Shown: positions 9,154 to 20,051, counted from the stretch's first letter. The stretch is 48,086 bases of DNA from a bacterium (GCA_027490575.1 JAIXXV010000028.1:1-48086); one strand, 5' to 3'. Made by a program: numbers and translations. The notes: generated by a model from the letters alone, not told the origin.

Positions 9154-10458
9154 ATGGCCATAATCGACTCTTTATTAGGTAAACTAGACCGCGCGAGAAA
9201 TAACTCTGGTTTTGTTAAGTATTTCTGGAATACAGGGTGGCTATTTGCCAGCAGAGTAATTTCCTCTTTGATTTCATTTGTCGTGACAGCCTATGTAGTT
9301 AGAGAGCTGGGCCCTACAGATTATGGTCAACTTAGTTATGCAGTAAGTTTCGTTGCTATATTTTCTTTTATCTCAACACTTGGGCTTGATACTGTTTTAT
9401 ATAGAGATATAGTAAAAAATCCAAATAACACAGGGGTATATTTTGGGTCAGCTATTTTACTTAGACTTATTGCAGGGTTTGTTGCCTCTACCATATGCGT
9501 GATATCAGCACTCTTCTTAACTGATAATAGAGACATATCTTTGTTTTTGATTTTGATTATTGCTCCTACACTTATATTCAGCTCATTTAGTGTAATTGGT
9601 TATGAATTTCAATACAGAGTTCAATCTAAATACCTGTCTATATCATCATTGATTGTATTAATAACATTAAACATTCTTAAGTTAATAGTAATATTTTCTG
9701 ATAAAGGCGTTATATACCTCAGTGCAGTACTACTACTGGAACCGATTCTCACTGCCATAGTATTTATCATATATAGAAAAGTTTTGTATGGACCATTTTC
9801 TGGCTGGAAATTTGATAAGACTATCGCTATCAATATGCTGAAAGATTCATGGCCGACAATGTTGGCTGGTGGATTCATAATTATATATAGTAGAGTGGAT
9901 CAAATATTCATAAAGCATCTTATCGACCTGTCATCAGTCGGATTATATGATGCAGCGGTTAGGGTTTCAGAAGTTTGGTTCTTCATACCAGGTATTATTG
10001 TCAGCTCATTCTTCCCTGCTATCATCAACGCTAAGTCTGTTTCTGAATCCCAGTATCTACTTAGACTAAAGAGACTGGGTATACTTTTACTTTCTACGGC
10101 GATAGTTATATCAGCATTCATATCAATATTTGCCGTTCAAATAATTTCATTAATTTATGGGGAAAGTTTTGTTGAGCAGTCTAGTTTAGTTTTGAGAATA
10201 TATGTTTGGGGAGGCATTGGGGTATCACTTGGAGCATTAACAACTAACTATCTAATAACAGAAAATCTTAGAAAAGCTACAGTACTGACAGCGCTATTGG
10301 CTATGACTATCAATGTTGTATTAAACATTATTCTTATACCAAAAATGGGTATTGTTGGTTCAGCTTGGGCAACTGCAATATCATACCTAGCAATCCCCCT
10401 CTCTATATTACTTTTCAAAAAACCCAGACAATCTATACTAGAAATGCTTAGGAATTAA
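9154..10458 (+). CDS. Wzx-type polysaccharide flippase (MATE/MOP superfamily)
   Basis: Multi-TM ORF; SRVISSLISFVVTAYVVRELGPTDYGQLSYA start typical of polysaccharide transporters. Confidence 0.9.
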   Translation: MAIIDSLLGKLDRARNNSGFVKYFWNTGWLFASRVISSLISFVVTAYVVRELGPTDYGQLSYAVSFVAIFSFISTLGLDTVLYRDIVKNPNNTGVYFGSAILLRLIAGFVASTICVISALFLTDNRDISLFLILIIAPTLIFSSFSVIGYEFQYRVQSKYLSISSLIVLITLNILKLIVIFSDKGVIYLSAVLLLEPILTAIVFIIYRKVLYGPFSGWKFDKTIAINMLKDSWPTMLAGGFIIIYSRVDQIFIKHLIDLSSVGLYDAAVRVSEVWFFIPGIIVSSFFPAIINAKSVSESQYLLRLKRLGILLLSTAIVISAFISIFAVQIISLIYGESFVEQSSLVLRIYVWGGIGVSLGALTTNYLITENLRKATVLTALLAMTINVVLNIILIPKMGIVGSAWATAISYLAIPLSILLFKKPRQSILEMLRN

Positions 10459-10475
10459 TGCAATAATCTAACAAA

Positions 10476-12173
10476 ATGAAAGAAAATACCGATAAATCTA
10501 TTGTAACGTCTTGCTCTAATAAGTTTTTTCCCTCCCTTTTGAACCTAATCGGGTCTATAAAAACTAATTATCCGAATCACCCAAATATTTATGTTTACAA
10601 CCTCGGGCTTGCAGGCAATTATATTTCTGAGCTAAAGCAAATCGACAAAGTTCAAGTTGTAGAAATGCCAGAGTTTTGTAGCTTCTGGAGAAAATGCTAT
10701 ACATGGAAAACATACATATTTAGCAATCCTTTTTCTAGATACACTCTTTATCTTGATGCTGGAAATGAGGTTTTGAAAGATCTAGATATTTTATTTAGTG
10801 AAATAGAAAGAGATGGATATCTACTTGTAGAGCAAGATCTACCGTTAAAGTTAATTGTACCTAAAGAATACTATTCTTTATTTGAAATAGATAAAATTGA
10901 TAAAGAGCGTAAGGTAATTACTGCAGGTATATTCGGTTTTGATAAATCTAATCAAGTTATTGGTGATTTAATTAATCAACTACATGACGCATCTCTTTCT
11001 GGATTATGTTTAGGTTTTTCAAAAAATGAATTATGGAAAAACAAATATCCTAACAAAACAGAGTTTATAAGAAATTGTGAAATGTTTCGTCATGACACTA
11101 CCCTACTAACGATGTTGGCATACAAACTCTTGCCAGACATCAGGACCAACGATGTGAAAAGATTTTCTCCATTTGAAGAGATTAGCCACGGGCAATTAGT
11201 AAGAAATTTTAGAATGAACTACACTCATTTGCCTTACATATACAAAACTCAGTCAGATCACTCAAGGTACCACATGGTAAACAGAGCGATTGTTGAGCTA
11301 TTTTTAATTGCTAAAAAGATAAATCTTAGGATAAAAAATTATATGAAATTGAACAGTGTTAATGTTTTTGACCATATTTATACATCTGAGTTAAAGTCAA
11401 TTATGGATAGTTTCCACACCTATCCAGGTGAAAACAATGGTAAATATTCAAATATAAGATTTTATCACCTACAAAAAGCTAAAATAGTTAATGATTTCAT
11501 TAATAAAAAAGATTCTACAAAAAATAAACTAACGCTACTGGATGCAGGTTGCGGCACAGGACCTTACAGTAAAATAGCATCGGGTAAGTTCGATAAAATT
11601 TTTTCTTATGAGTATGATGAAAATGAGTTAAATAGAGCGCGAAACAATCTATCCAATATAGAGAATATTGAGTTTGGACAAGTTGATCTTAGAAAAATAC
11701 CCTTGGCTGACAAAACAGTTGATACATTGATTTGCTCAGAGGTACTTGAGCATGTTGAAAACGAACAATTAGCAGCAAGTGAACTTTATAGAGTTTTAAA
11801 AAATGGAGGTAGTGCAATTGTCTCTATGCCCAACAAAAATAGCCTTTTCTACAAGCGTGTGAAGTCCAAAACTCGTGATCTTTATAAAGCTTATACAAAA
11901 GGTGAGATTTTAAAATACTCAGACTGGGAAAGAGTTAGACATTTTAGTTTTAGCAGTAAAGATATTGAAAATATATTTTTGAATGCTGGATTTTCAATAG
12001 TTAGAAGAAATGGTGTCAACTTATTACCACTACCGACACCCGTAAGGAAGTTGCTGATTGAAAATTTACCACGCTGTTTTCATCTATGGGTAAAACTTGA
12101 GACATATTTATGTGCTATTATTCCAAAATACTGTTCGTTTTACTTTTTGGAACTAACAAAGAAAACTGACTAG
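10476..12173 (+). CDS. Bifunctional protein: N-terminal glycosyltransferase-like domain fused to class I SAM methyltransferase
   Basis: N-half nucleotide-diphospho-sugar-transferase-like (YTLYLDAGNEVLKDL); C-half LLDAGCGTGPYSKIA...LICSEVLEHVENEQLAASELYRVLKNGG (Methyltransf_11-like). Confidence 0.75.
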   Translation: MKENTDKSIVTSCSNKFFPSLLNLIGSIKTNYPNHPNIYVYNLGLAGNYISELKQIDKVQVVEMPEFCSFWRKCYTWKTYIFSNPFSRYTLYLDAGNEVLKDLDILFSEIERDGYLLVEQDLPLKLIVPKEYYSLFEIDKIDKERKVITAGIFGFDKSNQVIGDLINQLHDASLSGLCLGFSKNELWKNKYPNKTEFIRNCEMFRHDTTLLTMLAYKLLPDIRTNDVKRFSPFEEISHGQLVRNFRMNYTHLPYIYKTQSDHSRYHMVNRAIVELFLIAKKINLRIKNYMKLNSVNVFDHIYTSELKSIMDSFHTYPGENNGKYSNIRFYHLQKAKIVNDFINKKDSTKNKLTLLDAGCGTGPYSKIASGKFDKIFSYEYDENELNRARNNLSNIENIEFGQVDLRKIPLADKTVDTLICSEVLEHVENEQLAASELYRVLKNGGSAIVSMPNKNSLFYKRVKSKTRDLYKAYTKGEILKYSDWERVRHFSFSSKDIENIFLNAGFSIVRRNGVNLLPLPTPVRKLLIENLPRCFHLWVKLETYLCAIIPKYCSFYFLELTKKTD

Positions 12174-12195
12174 AATTCAGAAAAACTCGACGACT

Positions 12196-12900
12196 ATGAA
12201 ACTAAGCATAATAACATCCTTGTATAATAGCTCCGATCATATTAAAAAATGGTCAGAACTAGTTATATCAACATCTAAAAAACTAGATGTAAAAGGCATA
12301 CCTCATGAGTTTATCATTGTCGCCAATAATCCTGATGAGCTAGAATTAACCGAGCTCGATAAACTTAAATTGATAAAAAATTTCAACGTCATTACTGTAC
12401 CTCTTGAGGGTATATATGCTACGTGGAACAGAGGGATAGATAATGCCACAGGTGAGATATTAACATTTTGGAATGTGGACGATAAAAGATTTGTAGGTGC
12501 GATTATTGATGGAGTAGAAAAAATCAAACGAGGAGAGAACCTTGTTTACTTCCCTTTCATATATAAGCGATATGTCAGAATTTTAGGATTTAAAATTCTA
12601 GCAAAGATCAAAGTGTTCTTTCCTCCAATCTTTGAAAGAGAGAAGTTTAGTAGAGAGATGCATTGTGGACCATTTTTCATGTTTAGCAAAAAAATGTTTG
12701 ACAAGGTCGGAAGATTTAATGAAGATTTTAAAATTGCTGGAGATTTTGAATGGTGTGCCAGGGCTGCCAAAGTTGCAGACTTTTATTGCTCAAAAGTCAT
12801 AGCTGGAATATTTACAAATGACGGCCGAACACTAAGTGGTAGCAAATCAGAAAGGCACAAGGTCGAGAATGAAATGGCCAAAGGAATCATTAACAAATAG
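12196..12900 (+). CDS. Glycosyltransferase family 2-like
   Basis: N-terminal KLSIITSLYNSSDHI, FWNVDDKR, GPFFMFSKKMFDKVGRFNEDFKIAGDFEWCARA. Confidence 0.8.
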   Translation: MKLSIITSLYNSSDHIKKWSELVISTSKKLDVKGIPHEFIIVANNPDELELTELDKLKLIKNFNVITVPLEGIYATWNRGIDNATGEILTFWNVDDKRFVGAIIDGVEKIKRGENLVYFPFIYKRYVRILGFKILAKIKVFFPPIFEREKFSREMHCGPFFMFSKKMFDKVGRFNEDFKIAGDFEWCARAAKVADFYCSKVIAGIFTNDGRTLSGSKSERHKVENEMAKGIINK

Positions 12901-12903
12901 CAT

Positions 12904-13842
12904 ATGAAAACAATAGTACTGATGCCGGTGAAGAATGAAGGGTGGATACTTGATACAACACTGAGCAATCTTTCACCACTTGTAGACCACATAATAATCG
13001 CCAATCAGAGTTCTACTGACAATACTCTAGAAATATGTAGAAAATACCCTAACGTAAGAGTTATATCCAATGACTACGAGGGTCATAGTAATAAGATAAG
13101 GTGGGTACTGCTTAATGAAGCCAGAACAATTGGTGGCCAGAATCTAATAATTTGCCTTGATGCAGATGAGTTGATTAGCAAAAGTACTATTGAAAAATTA
13201 AAATCAGAATCGCTCAGACTCGGTGTTGGTAGCAGTTTTTCTTTACCATGGATACAATTATGGAAGGGTTACACAGAATACAGAGTGGACAATGGGTGGA
13301 AAGACAATTTTAAAGCCATAGCTTTTTATGACGACAATATTAGTAAGTATGCGGAAAACTTTGTTATTAACGATCATACATCCAGAATACCTGAGGTTTA
13401 TTTAAGTAATATAAACCCACTCCCCGATTTCCCACTACTACATTTTCACTTTGTTGCAATAAAAAGATCTAAAATAAAACAAGCATGGTACAAATGTTCT
13501 GAATTAATTGATGGGAAAAAATCAGCTAGATACATTAACTATAAATATTCAGTATCAGATGGCAAAGCTGATCCAGAAACTGCCAAGACGCCAGATCGCT
13601 GGATAAGTGATTTAACTCTACCTGAGGTTTCTAAAATCGACACCGAGGATGATATAAGAGTCTCTGAAATAATGAAATGGTTTGAAGCATATGGTATAGG
13701 TTTTTTTGAACCACTAGACATATGGAGAAACAAGGTTCTTTTTGATCATTTTATACTTAAAAATGGAATAGAGCCTAAAACTAAAGAATTTCCAGTTTTC
13801 TTGGTACAATTAAAAAGATTAACAAATAGATTTCTAAGATAA
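12904..13842 (+). CDS. Glycosyltransferase family 2-like
   Basis: IVLMPVKNEGWILDTTLSNLSPLVDHIIIANQSSTDNT, CLDADE. Confidence 0.85.
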   Translation: MKTIVLMPVKNEGWILDTTLSNLSPLVDHIIIANQSSTDNTLEICRKYPNVRVISNDYEGHSNKIRWVLLNEARTIGGQNLIICLDADELISKSTIEKLKSESLRLGVGSSFSLPWIQLWKGYTEYRVDNGWKDNFKAIAFYDDNISKYAENFVINDHTSRIPEVYLSNINPLPDFPLLHFHFVAIKRSKIKQAWYKCSELIDGKKSARYINYKYSVSDGKADPETAKTPDRWISDLTLPEVSKIDTEDDIRVSEIMKWFEAYGIGFFEPLDIWRNKVLFDHFILKNGIEPKTKEFPVFLVQLKRLTNRFLR

Positions 13843-13853
13843 TTAAAAACGAG

Positions 13854-14594
13854 ATGAAGAAAGACCTTTCAAGCTTTATAGCCCACGATAATCAATACGT
13901 CGTAAATGATGTAGAAGTAGAAAATACACTGCAGATTATAAAGAAATACGATGATGACAAGGTGTTTGAAAATCAGGGTTTTGACAGAGCTTTAGGGCTT
14001 TTTCCAAATCGTAACTTACACATAGACATTGGATCAGGTACTGGCTGGTTGCTTAGAAAAACATCCCCTTTGTTTGAAAAAGTTATTGGCATAGAACCAT
14101 CAAAAGCGGCCACTAATGTTTCATCAAGGATACTAAAAGATAATCAAAATATCGAATATATTAACGAAGATATGGTGGATGCAATATTAAAAATGCAGCT
14201 CAAGTCTCCTGCTTTTTTTACAACATCAATCGTGCTGTCTCACATAAAAGATTTTCATGTAAGTAATCTATTGGAGGTATTGAACAGTGCTCCAGAGGGA
14301 TCAACTTTATATTTCTATGAAAACTATGATACCCCTATAAGTCACAGACACTGGTACATTAGAAATAGAAATTGGTGGTCATCACAGCTACCTAACTGGG
14401 ATCTTAGTTTTTTTGATATCCAAAACGACATATACAAAAGTGGGATTTTTGGAAAATGTGTTGGTGCTCAAAATGTTAAAAGCTTCTATAGAATGACACT
14501 GGTTCAGAATATCTCTTGGATAATGCGTAAGTACACAAACAATGCAATTAAGATACTGAACAAATTGTTTAAATTAAAAATAAAATTGAGATGA
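13854..14594 (+). CDS. SAM-dependent methyltransferase
   Basis: HIDIGSGTGWLLRKTSPLFEKVIGIEPS motif I. Confidence 0.75.
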   Translation: MKKDLSSFIAHDNQYVVNDVEVENTLQIIKKYDDDKVFENQGFDRALGLFPNRNLHIDIGSGTGWLLRKTSPLFEKVIGIEPSKAATNVSSRILKDNQNIEYINEDMVDAILKMQLKSPAFFTTSIVLSHIKDFHVSNLLEVLNSAPEGSTLYFYENYDTPISHRHWYIRNRNWWSSQLPNWDLSFFDIQNDIYKSGIFGKCVGAQNVKSFYRMTLVQNISWIMRKYTNNAIKILNKLFKLKIKLR

Positions 14595-15799
14595 ATAGAA
14601 AAATAAGGGTCGCATTCATAAAGTACGGAGGGCTTTCTGCTGGTGGTACTGAAAAGTTCTTACAGACAATTGCCGCTCACCTGAACAGAGATAAATTTGA
14701 AGTTACTTATTTTTACACTGATGCTGTTCCGTATATCGGTTCTAGTCATATGCACTCCAATACTGATCAAAACAGGATGATGTATATGCAAAAGCATAAT
14801 ATTAAATTAGTTAAAGTAAATCTAGACAAGGTTGATCTTACTAAGAGAACTTACCCGTGGATAAATACAGATATTTTCTCAAAGTTTATAGAGAAAGACC
14901 ACGATATTGTTCAGACAGGTAGAGCTGGTCACCCGGAGTTCCCTTTCACGAAAATAAGGAATGTACCGATTGTAGATTCCTTACACCTACTTGCTGGTGT
15001 AGATAACCAATACAACATATCAAGGGTAATGCACATAACTAACTGGAGTAGAAAAATATGGGAGAGAAAAGGTGGCGACAAAAATAGAAGTGTTTTAGTT
15101 TCTCATCCTATAGAAATACAGACAAGTAATTACTCCTCGTTTAAACACGAGATGGGTCTAGATGGAAAAATAGTATTTGGATTTCACCAACGAGATTCTG
15201 ATGAAATATTTTCCGAAATACCTTTGGCTGCATATAAAAAAATTGAGTCAGATAACAATCATTTTATAATCTTAGGCGGTTCAAAATTATATAAAAAGCA
15301 AGCTGATAATTTAGGAATAAAGAATATATCTTTCTTAAGTCATACTGCAGACCCAGAATTTATATATAGTTTCCTTGCAACACTTGATGTATACGCGCAC
15401 GGAAGGAAAGATGGCGAAGTAAATTCTACTGCCATGGCAGAAGCTATGTATTTTAAACTACCAATAATTAGTCACGTGTCTAAACTCAATAATGGACACG
15501 TTGAATGTATAGGTAATGCAGGGTTTGTTGCCAAAAACCAAGATGAGTACGACTTAGAATTACAAAAAATATCTACTGATGAAGCCTACAGGATTCAACT
15601 TTCTGCTAATTCTGAAAAAAGATTCAATGATATGTATGAATTGAAATCTCAAATAATGAAAATAGAAGAGATTTATGAAGACGTCTATATAAATCCCTTT
15701 CCAAATAAAATAAGCAGGTGGATATCTACCTTTAAACTTAGGCGATTATTTGTATATTTCCCCTCTAAAATTATGCGTATTTTAATTAGTAAAAAATGA
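14591..15799 (+). CDS. Glycosyltransferase family 4-like
   Basis: KYGGLSAGGTEKFLQTIAAHLNRDKFEVTYF; DVYAHGRKDGEVNSTAMAEAMYFKLPIIS; ATGA overlap with previous gene. Confidence 0.8.
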   Translation: MNRKIRVAFIKYGGLSAGGTEKFLQTIAAHLNRDKFEVTYFYTDAVPYIGSSHMHSNTDQNRMMYMQKHNIKLVKVNLDKVDLTKRTYPWINTDIFSKFIEKDHDIVQTGRAGHPEFPFTKIRNVPIVDSLHLLAGVDNQYNISRVMHITNWSRKIWERKGGDKNRSVLVSHPIEIQTSNYSSFKHEMGLDGKIVFGFHQRDSDEIFSEIPLAAYKKIESDNNHFIILGGSKLYKKQADNLGIKNISFLSHTADPEFIYSFLATLDVYAHGRKDGEVNSTAMAEAMYFKLPIISHVSKLNNGHVECIGNAGFVAKNQDEYDLELQKISTDEAYRIQLSANSEKRFNDMYELKSQIMKIEEIYEDVYINPFPNKISRWISTFKLRRLFVYFPSKIMRILISKK

Positions 15800-15811
15800 T
15801 ATAATTCGAAT

Positions 15812-16510
15812 ATGAAGTCAAAATACCTTAAACCCAGAAAATACATAGATTATTTGATCAGAAAAGTTACCGGTAAAATGAACAGTATTTATAGCCAATG
15901 CGGCGAGGACATTATCCTTGATTATTTTTTTCATCACAAAAATGATGGTTTTTACGTTGATATAGGTGCGAATGATCCTAGGGTATTCAGCAACACGTAC
16001 TTTTTCTATAAAAAGGGCTGGAAAGGTCTAGTAGTTGAACCAAATCTAGATGTTTTAAATAAATACAAAATACTAAGACCTAGAGACACGAGAGTAAATT
16101 TGGCCATTAGCGCAGATTCTCTATCTATAACATTTTATAAGTTTAAAGAGGATGCGTTGAATACAACATCTCAAGAAGTCTCTAACTCATATGAAAAGAT
16201 GGGTCACAAAGTACTATCAACAGATACAGTCAAATCAAAAACAATGGCGGAGGTCTTCAAAATGAACAATGTTTCAAAGATAGATTTTCTGTCCATAGAC
16301 ACTGAAGGTCAAAATTTTGAGGTGCTTAAAACCAATGATTGGAATACATATAGACCATCTTATGTGGTGGTCGAGACTGCTGAATACGATAAACCCGATA
16401 ATACCGAGCTTGAGGCTAAATACAACTCATACATGTCTGATGTGGGATACATAAAAGTAGCAAACACACCACTAAATACAATTTACAAAGATATAACAAA
16501 AAATGAGTAA
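15812..16510 (+). CDS. FkbM family methyltransferase
   Basis: YSQCGEDIILDYFF, FYVDIGANDPRVFSNT, IDFLSIDTEGQNFEVLKT. Confidence 0.88.
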   Translation: MKSKYLKPRKYIDYLIRKVTGKMNSIYSQCGEDIILDYFFHHKNDGFYVDIGANDPRVFSNTYFFYKKGWKGLVVEPNLDVLNKYKILRPRDTRVNLAISADSLSITFYKFKEDALNTTSQEVSNSYEKMGHKVLSTDTVKSKTMAEVFKMNNVSKIDFLSIDTEGQNFEVLKTNDWNTYRPSYVVVETAEYDKPDNTELEAKYNSYMSDVGYIKVANTPLNTIYKDITKNE

Positions 16511-17438
16511 AAAAGTTCAGATAAGTTTAGTCACAAGACCATTGAACAATCTTTCTGTAGCTTGGTTTTACTTTTTTGCAAGAGAAATTGTAAAAGATTT
16601 ACTCCAAATAAAGAGAGGTCCAGATGCAGTATTAGACAGCCTAAAAAGAGGCCTGAGTGATACTGGTGTGAGTTACAATGTTAATCCAAGTAAATCGAAG
16701 CTTGCTGATACTGTACATGTACTATCTAACCCCTTAGCCCTGTCGCAAATGATTGAATTAAAAAAAACTGGCTATATAAAAAAGCTGGTTTGTGGGCCAA
16801 ATGTTTCTATCCTCCCAACTTTTGATGACGCTGTAATGTGCAATGACAGTATAGATACGATTCTTTTACCATCTGATTGGACACGAGAAGCATTTACCAT
16901 CGATTGTAGTAAAATATCTGAAAAAATAAAGATATGGCCAGCTGGTGTAAAAGTTCCAGAGGCAAATAACAAAGAATCTAAAACTTTTCTGGTATTTAAG
17001 AAAGATTATCCTGATCTAGATTATGACAAAATAATAAAAGCTCTCCAATCAAACAATATTGATTACAAAGAAATTGGTTATGGAAATTATGGTCAAAAAG
17101 AATATTATGACCTGCTTGAAAATTCACAGGCAATGGTTTATCTCCAAAAATCCGAAAGTCAGGGTTTGGCTTTACAAGAAGCATGGATAAGAGATGTCCC
17201 GACCCTTGTCTGGAACTCAAAATCATATACATACAAGAACAAAAATATAACGGTTATTGGCAAAATAGGCGCCCCTTATCTTTCTGATGAGTCGGGAATG
17301 TTTTTCGAAAGCGCAGAAGATTTTGACAACAAGTTAAAACAATTTATTTCACGCACAGACAGCTTTACCCCTAGGAAATATTGTACTGAAAATTTATCTG
17401 ATAAGGCAAGTGTTAAAATCTACCTAGAAAGTATATAA
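16503..17438 (+). CDS. Putative glycosyltransferase (GT-B-like)
   Basis: C-terminal YDLLENSQAMVYLQKSESQGLALQEAWIRDVPTLVWN resembles the GT-B donor site. Confidence 0.6.
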   Translation: MSKKVQISLVTRPLNNLSVAWFYFFAREIVKDLLQIKRGPDAVLDSLKRGLSDTGVSYNVNPSKSKLADTVHVLSNPLALSQMIELKKTGYIKKLVCGPNVSILPTFDDAVMCNDSIDTILLPSDWTREAFTIDCSKISEKIKIWPAGVKVPEANNKESKTFLVFKKDYPDLDYDKIIKALQSNNIDYKEIGYGNYGQKEYYDLLENSQAMVYLQKSESQGLALQEAWIRDVPTLVWNSKSYTYKNKNITVIGKIGAPYLSDESGMFFESAEDFDNKLKQFISRTDSFTPRKYCTENLSDKASVKIYLESI

Positions 17439-17445
17439 TCAACCC

Positions 17446-18204
17446 ATGAATCACCTTCTATCGAAATACAAACAATCCATTAAAAAAGCTATCCGTTATT
17501 CCCTATCACCTTTTATACTAGGAGATTTTTATGCTTTCAGAAAGACACCTGGGGCTGGTAGATTTAAAATCGAACCTAGCGATTTCTATCCAAATATCAA
17601 AGATAAAACTATAACTACAGGATTTGACCGACACTATGTATATCATACATCTTGGGCAGCTAGAGTTGTAAAAGAGATCAATCCAGAGTTTCATATTGAT
17701 ATATCATCTAGTCTATACTTTTCTGGTCTTGTATCAGCTTTCATACCCGTACACTTCTATGACTATCGTCCTGCAGACCTCAGACTTAGTGACCTTAGAA
17801 CCGGTCACGCAGACCTACAAAACCTGCCTTTTGAGACTTGCAGTGTTTCATCTATATCATGCATGCATACGCTTGAACACATTGGGCTAGGAAGATACGG
17901 AGATCCTATAGACGCTGAAGGTGACCTGAAGGCCATAAAAAGCCTCAAGAGGGTTGTTGCCAAAGATGGCTCACTTTTGATTGTAGTCCCACTTGGTATT
18001 CCGAAGATTGAGTTCAATGCTCATCGGATATATTCTTACGAACAAATCATGTCCTATTTTGTGGATGATGAGATGTATCTACAAGAATTTTCATATATAC
18101 CTGAGTTTGAAGAACAAGGAGGTTTGGTTAGAAACGCAGATCCAAAGCTTTCTGAAAATGCTCATTATGCATGTGGATGTTTCTGGTTCAAAAAGAAAAT
18201 ATAG
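17446..18204 (+). CDS. DUF268-family protein (methyltransferase-like)
   Basis: HIDISSSLYFSGLVSAFIPVHFYDYRPADLRLSDLRTGHADLQNLPF...MHTLEHIGLGRYGDPID typical of DUF268. Confidence 0.8.
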   Translation: MNHLLSKYKQSIKKAIRYSLSPFILGDFYAFRKTPGAGRFKIEPSDFYPNIKDKTITTGFDRHYVYHTSWAARVVKEINPEFHIDISSSLYFSGLVSAFIPVHFYDYRPADLRLSDLRTGHADLQNLPFETCSVSSISCMHTLEHIGLGRYGDPIDAEGDLKAIKSLKRVVAKDGSLLIVVPLGIPKIEFNAHRIYSYEQIMSYFVDDEMYLQEFSYIPEFEEQGGLVRNADPKLSENAHYACGCFWFKKKI

Positions 18205-18283
18205 TCGCAGACCGCTATCGCCGTGTGCAAAAGAGTAACGCAAAAGTAACGCATTAAAAACATTCACAGTAAAAACTGATAAA

Positions 18284-19219
18284 ATGATAACTCTAAAACT
18301 AAAAGCTGGTCTAGGAAATCAAATGTTTCAATATGCATATGCACGTGCACTAGCTATCAAAAACAAAACAGGTCTCTTTATAGACACTTCTTGGTATAGC
18401 AATATTTCTACCAAGGACACATCTCGTGTATTTTTATTAGATAAATTCAATATAAATGCAACTGTACTTGATACGACTTCAAAGTCTGAATCTGTGTCTA
18501 CTTCAGCAAGTTATATGCAACGCCCCCTGCCGAAACTCTGGCACAAACTTATGCGTAAACTTTTCAGCAAAAGCGACTATATCTATTACTACAAACTAGC
18601 AAACTTGCAAGACGGTTCTATTGTTGAAGGATATTGGAACACTGATAAATACTTTAGAAATTTCAAAGATGTTATTTCTAAAGAGCTAACATTGAAGAGT
18701 CCCCTTTCTCCTGCGGGACTATCTAAAAAATCTTGGATTGACGACCAGATTTCTCAAGGAAAATATCTCATACTAATACATGTTAGACGCGGTGACTACG
18801 CCACAAATCCTCATGCAAACAAATTCCACGGTCTTATTGATTCAAAATACTATAAACAAGCCGTGCAAAGAATTGCCTCTGAGTACACTTATATAAATAG
18901 ATCAAATACTACTTTTGTAATATCCACGGATGATGAGTCTTGGACAAAGGAAAATGTTGAAGGTTGGATAAATATGAATGGGTTTCAAACCTTCTGGATA
19001 TCTGATAGCCAAATACCCGACTATGAAGAGATTCACCTGATGTCACTTTGTCATCATTATATAATAGCCAATAGTACATTTAGCTGGTGGCCAGCATGGT
19101 TATCGAGCACAGCCAAAGATAAGGGTCTAAAGAAAATAGTAGTTGCACCACGTAAGTGGGTTTCTAATCCTAAAATAGATACCAGAGACGTGGTACCTGA
19201 AGAATGGATTAGGATTTAA
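18284..19219 (+). CDS. Alpha-1,2-fucosyltransferase-like (GT11)
   Basis: GLGNQMFQYAYARALA; HVRRGDY; NSTFSWWPAWL. Confidence 0.9.
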   Translation: MITLKLKAGLGNQMFQYAYARALAIKNKTGLFIDTSWYSNISTKDTSRVFLLDKFNINATVLDTTSKSESVSTSASYMQRPLPKLWHKLMRKLFSKSDYIYYYKLANLQDGSIVEGYWNTDKYFRNFKDVISKELTLKSPLSPAGLSKKSWIDDQISQGKYLILIHVRRGDYATNPHANKFHGLIDSKYYKQAVQRIASEYTYINRSNTTFVISTDDESWTKENVEGWINMNGFQTFWISDSQIPDYEEIHLMSLCHHYIIANSTFSWWPAWLSSTAKDKGLKKIVVAPRKWVSNPKIDTRDVVPEEWIRI

Positions 19220-20051
19220 TAAACAGATAATCATTGTTTTGTTTTTCTGATAAAACAAAACCTATCTCACTTAGCCAGCCAACAAGACTTGTATTTTCAT
19301 CGCTGATTTCTAGCATAAGAAAAGTGCCTTTATTTACTCCAGCCAAAGTCTCACTCATTCCATTTAGGGCATTTATTTCAAAGCCTTCAACATCCATTTT
19401 TATAAAATCAACATCAGAGTGATTAATATTTTCATTATGCAAAATACTGTCTACAGTTTTGATATTAACTTCAACAATATTATCCCATCCACTCTCCTCA
19501 TTTTGACCATGTGAAATAACCTTTCCGCCACCCAAGTGACTTGAATCTGATTGAAACTTTATCTTTCCTTCATAATCTCCTACTGCGACTGACAAACACT
19601 TTACATCATTTTCAATATTATTTAACTTTATGTTTTTACTCAAAACTTCAAATGTAACTGGATTAGCTTCTATGCAGACGACCTCTTCATAAGCAAAATT
19701 GTTTTTTGCAATCAGCGCATATCTTCCTATATTTGATCCAATGTCTAAAAACAGTTTTTTCTTGTTTGGTAGCCCTACCCATTTTCTCAAATCTTCCTCA
19801 AAATAATCTGCAGAAATAGTAAAGCTATCATTGAACGGTCTTACATAAAATACCCCGGTCTTGTTCTTTATGACAAACCTCTTGGTATTGTTCTTAGCAA
19901 TATTAATACACCATGACCGCAAAGATGGCACATGCCTTTTAATGGCGTTTAGGATATGCGTCATCACAAAGTAGTATTTGAAGCTAAAATGACCACCCTC
20001 AAGGACCTGTGTATCCTTGATAACTTTATATAAAATTGATACTTTGCTCAT
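19209..20051 (-). CDS. FkbM family methyltransferase
   Basis: FLDIGSNIGRYALIAKNNF, CIEANP, DFIKMDVEGFEINALNGM; convergent with and overlapping GT11 by 11 bp. Confidence 0.88.
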   Translation of the reverse strand: MSKVSILYKVIKDTQVLEGGHFSFKYYFVMTHILNAIKRHVPSLRSWCINIAKNNTKRFVIKNKTGVFYVRPFNDSFTISADYFEEDLRKWVGLPNKKKLFLDIGSNIGRYALIAKNNFAYEEVVCIEANPVTFEVLSKNIKLNNIENDVKCLSVAVGDYEGKIKFQSDSSHLGGGKVISHGQNEESGWDNIVEVNIKTVDSILHNENINHSDVDFIKMDVEGFEINALNGMSETLAGVNKGTFLMLEISDENTSLVGWLSEIGFVLSEKQNNDYLFIKS

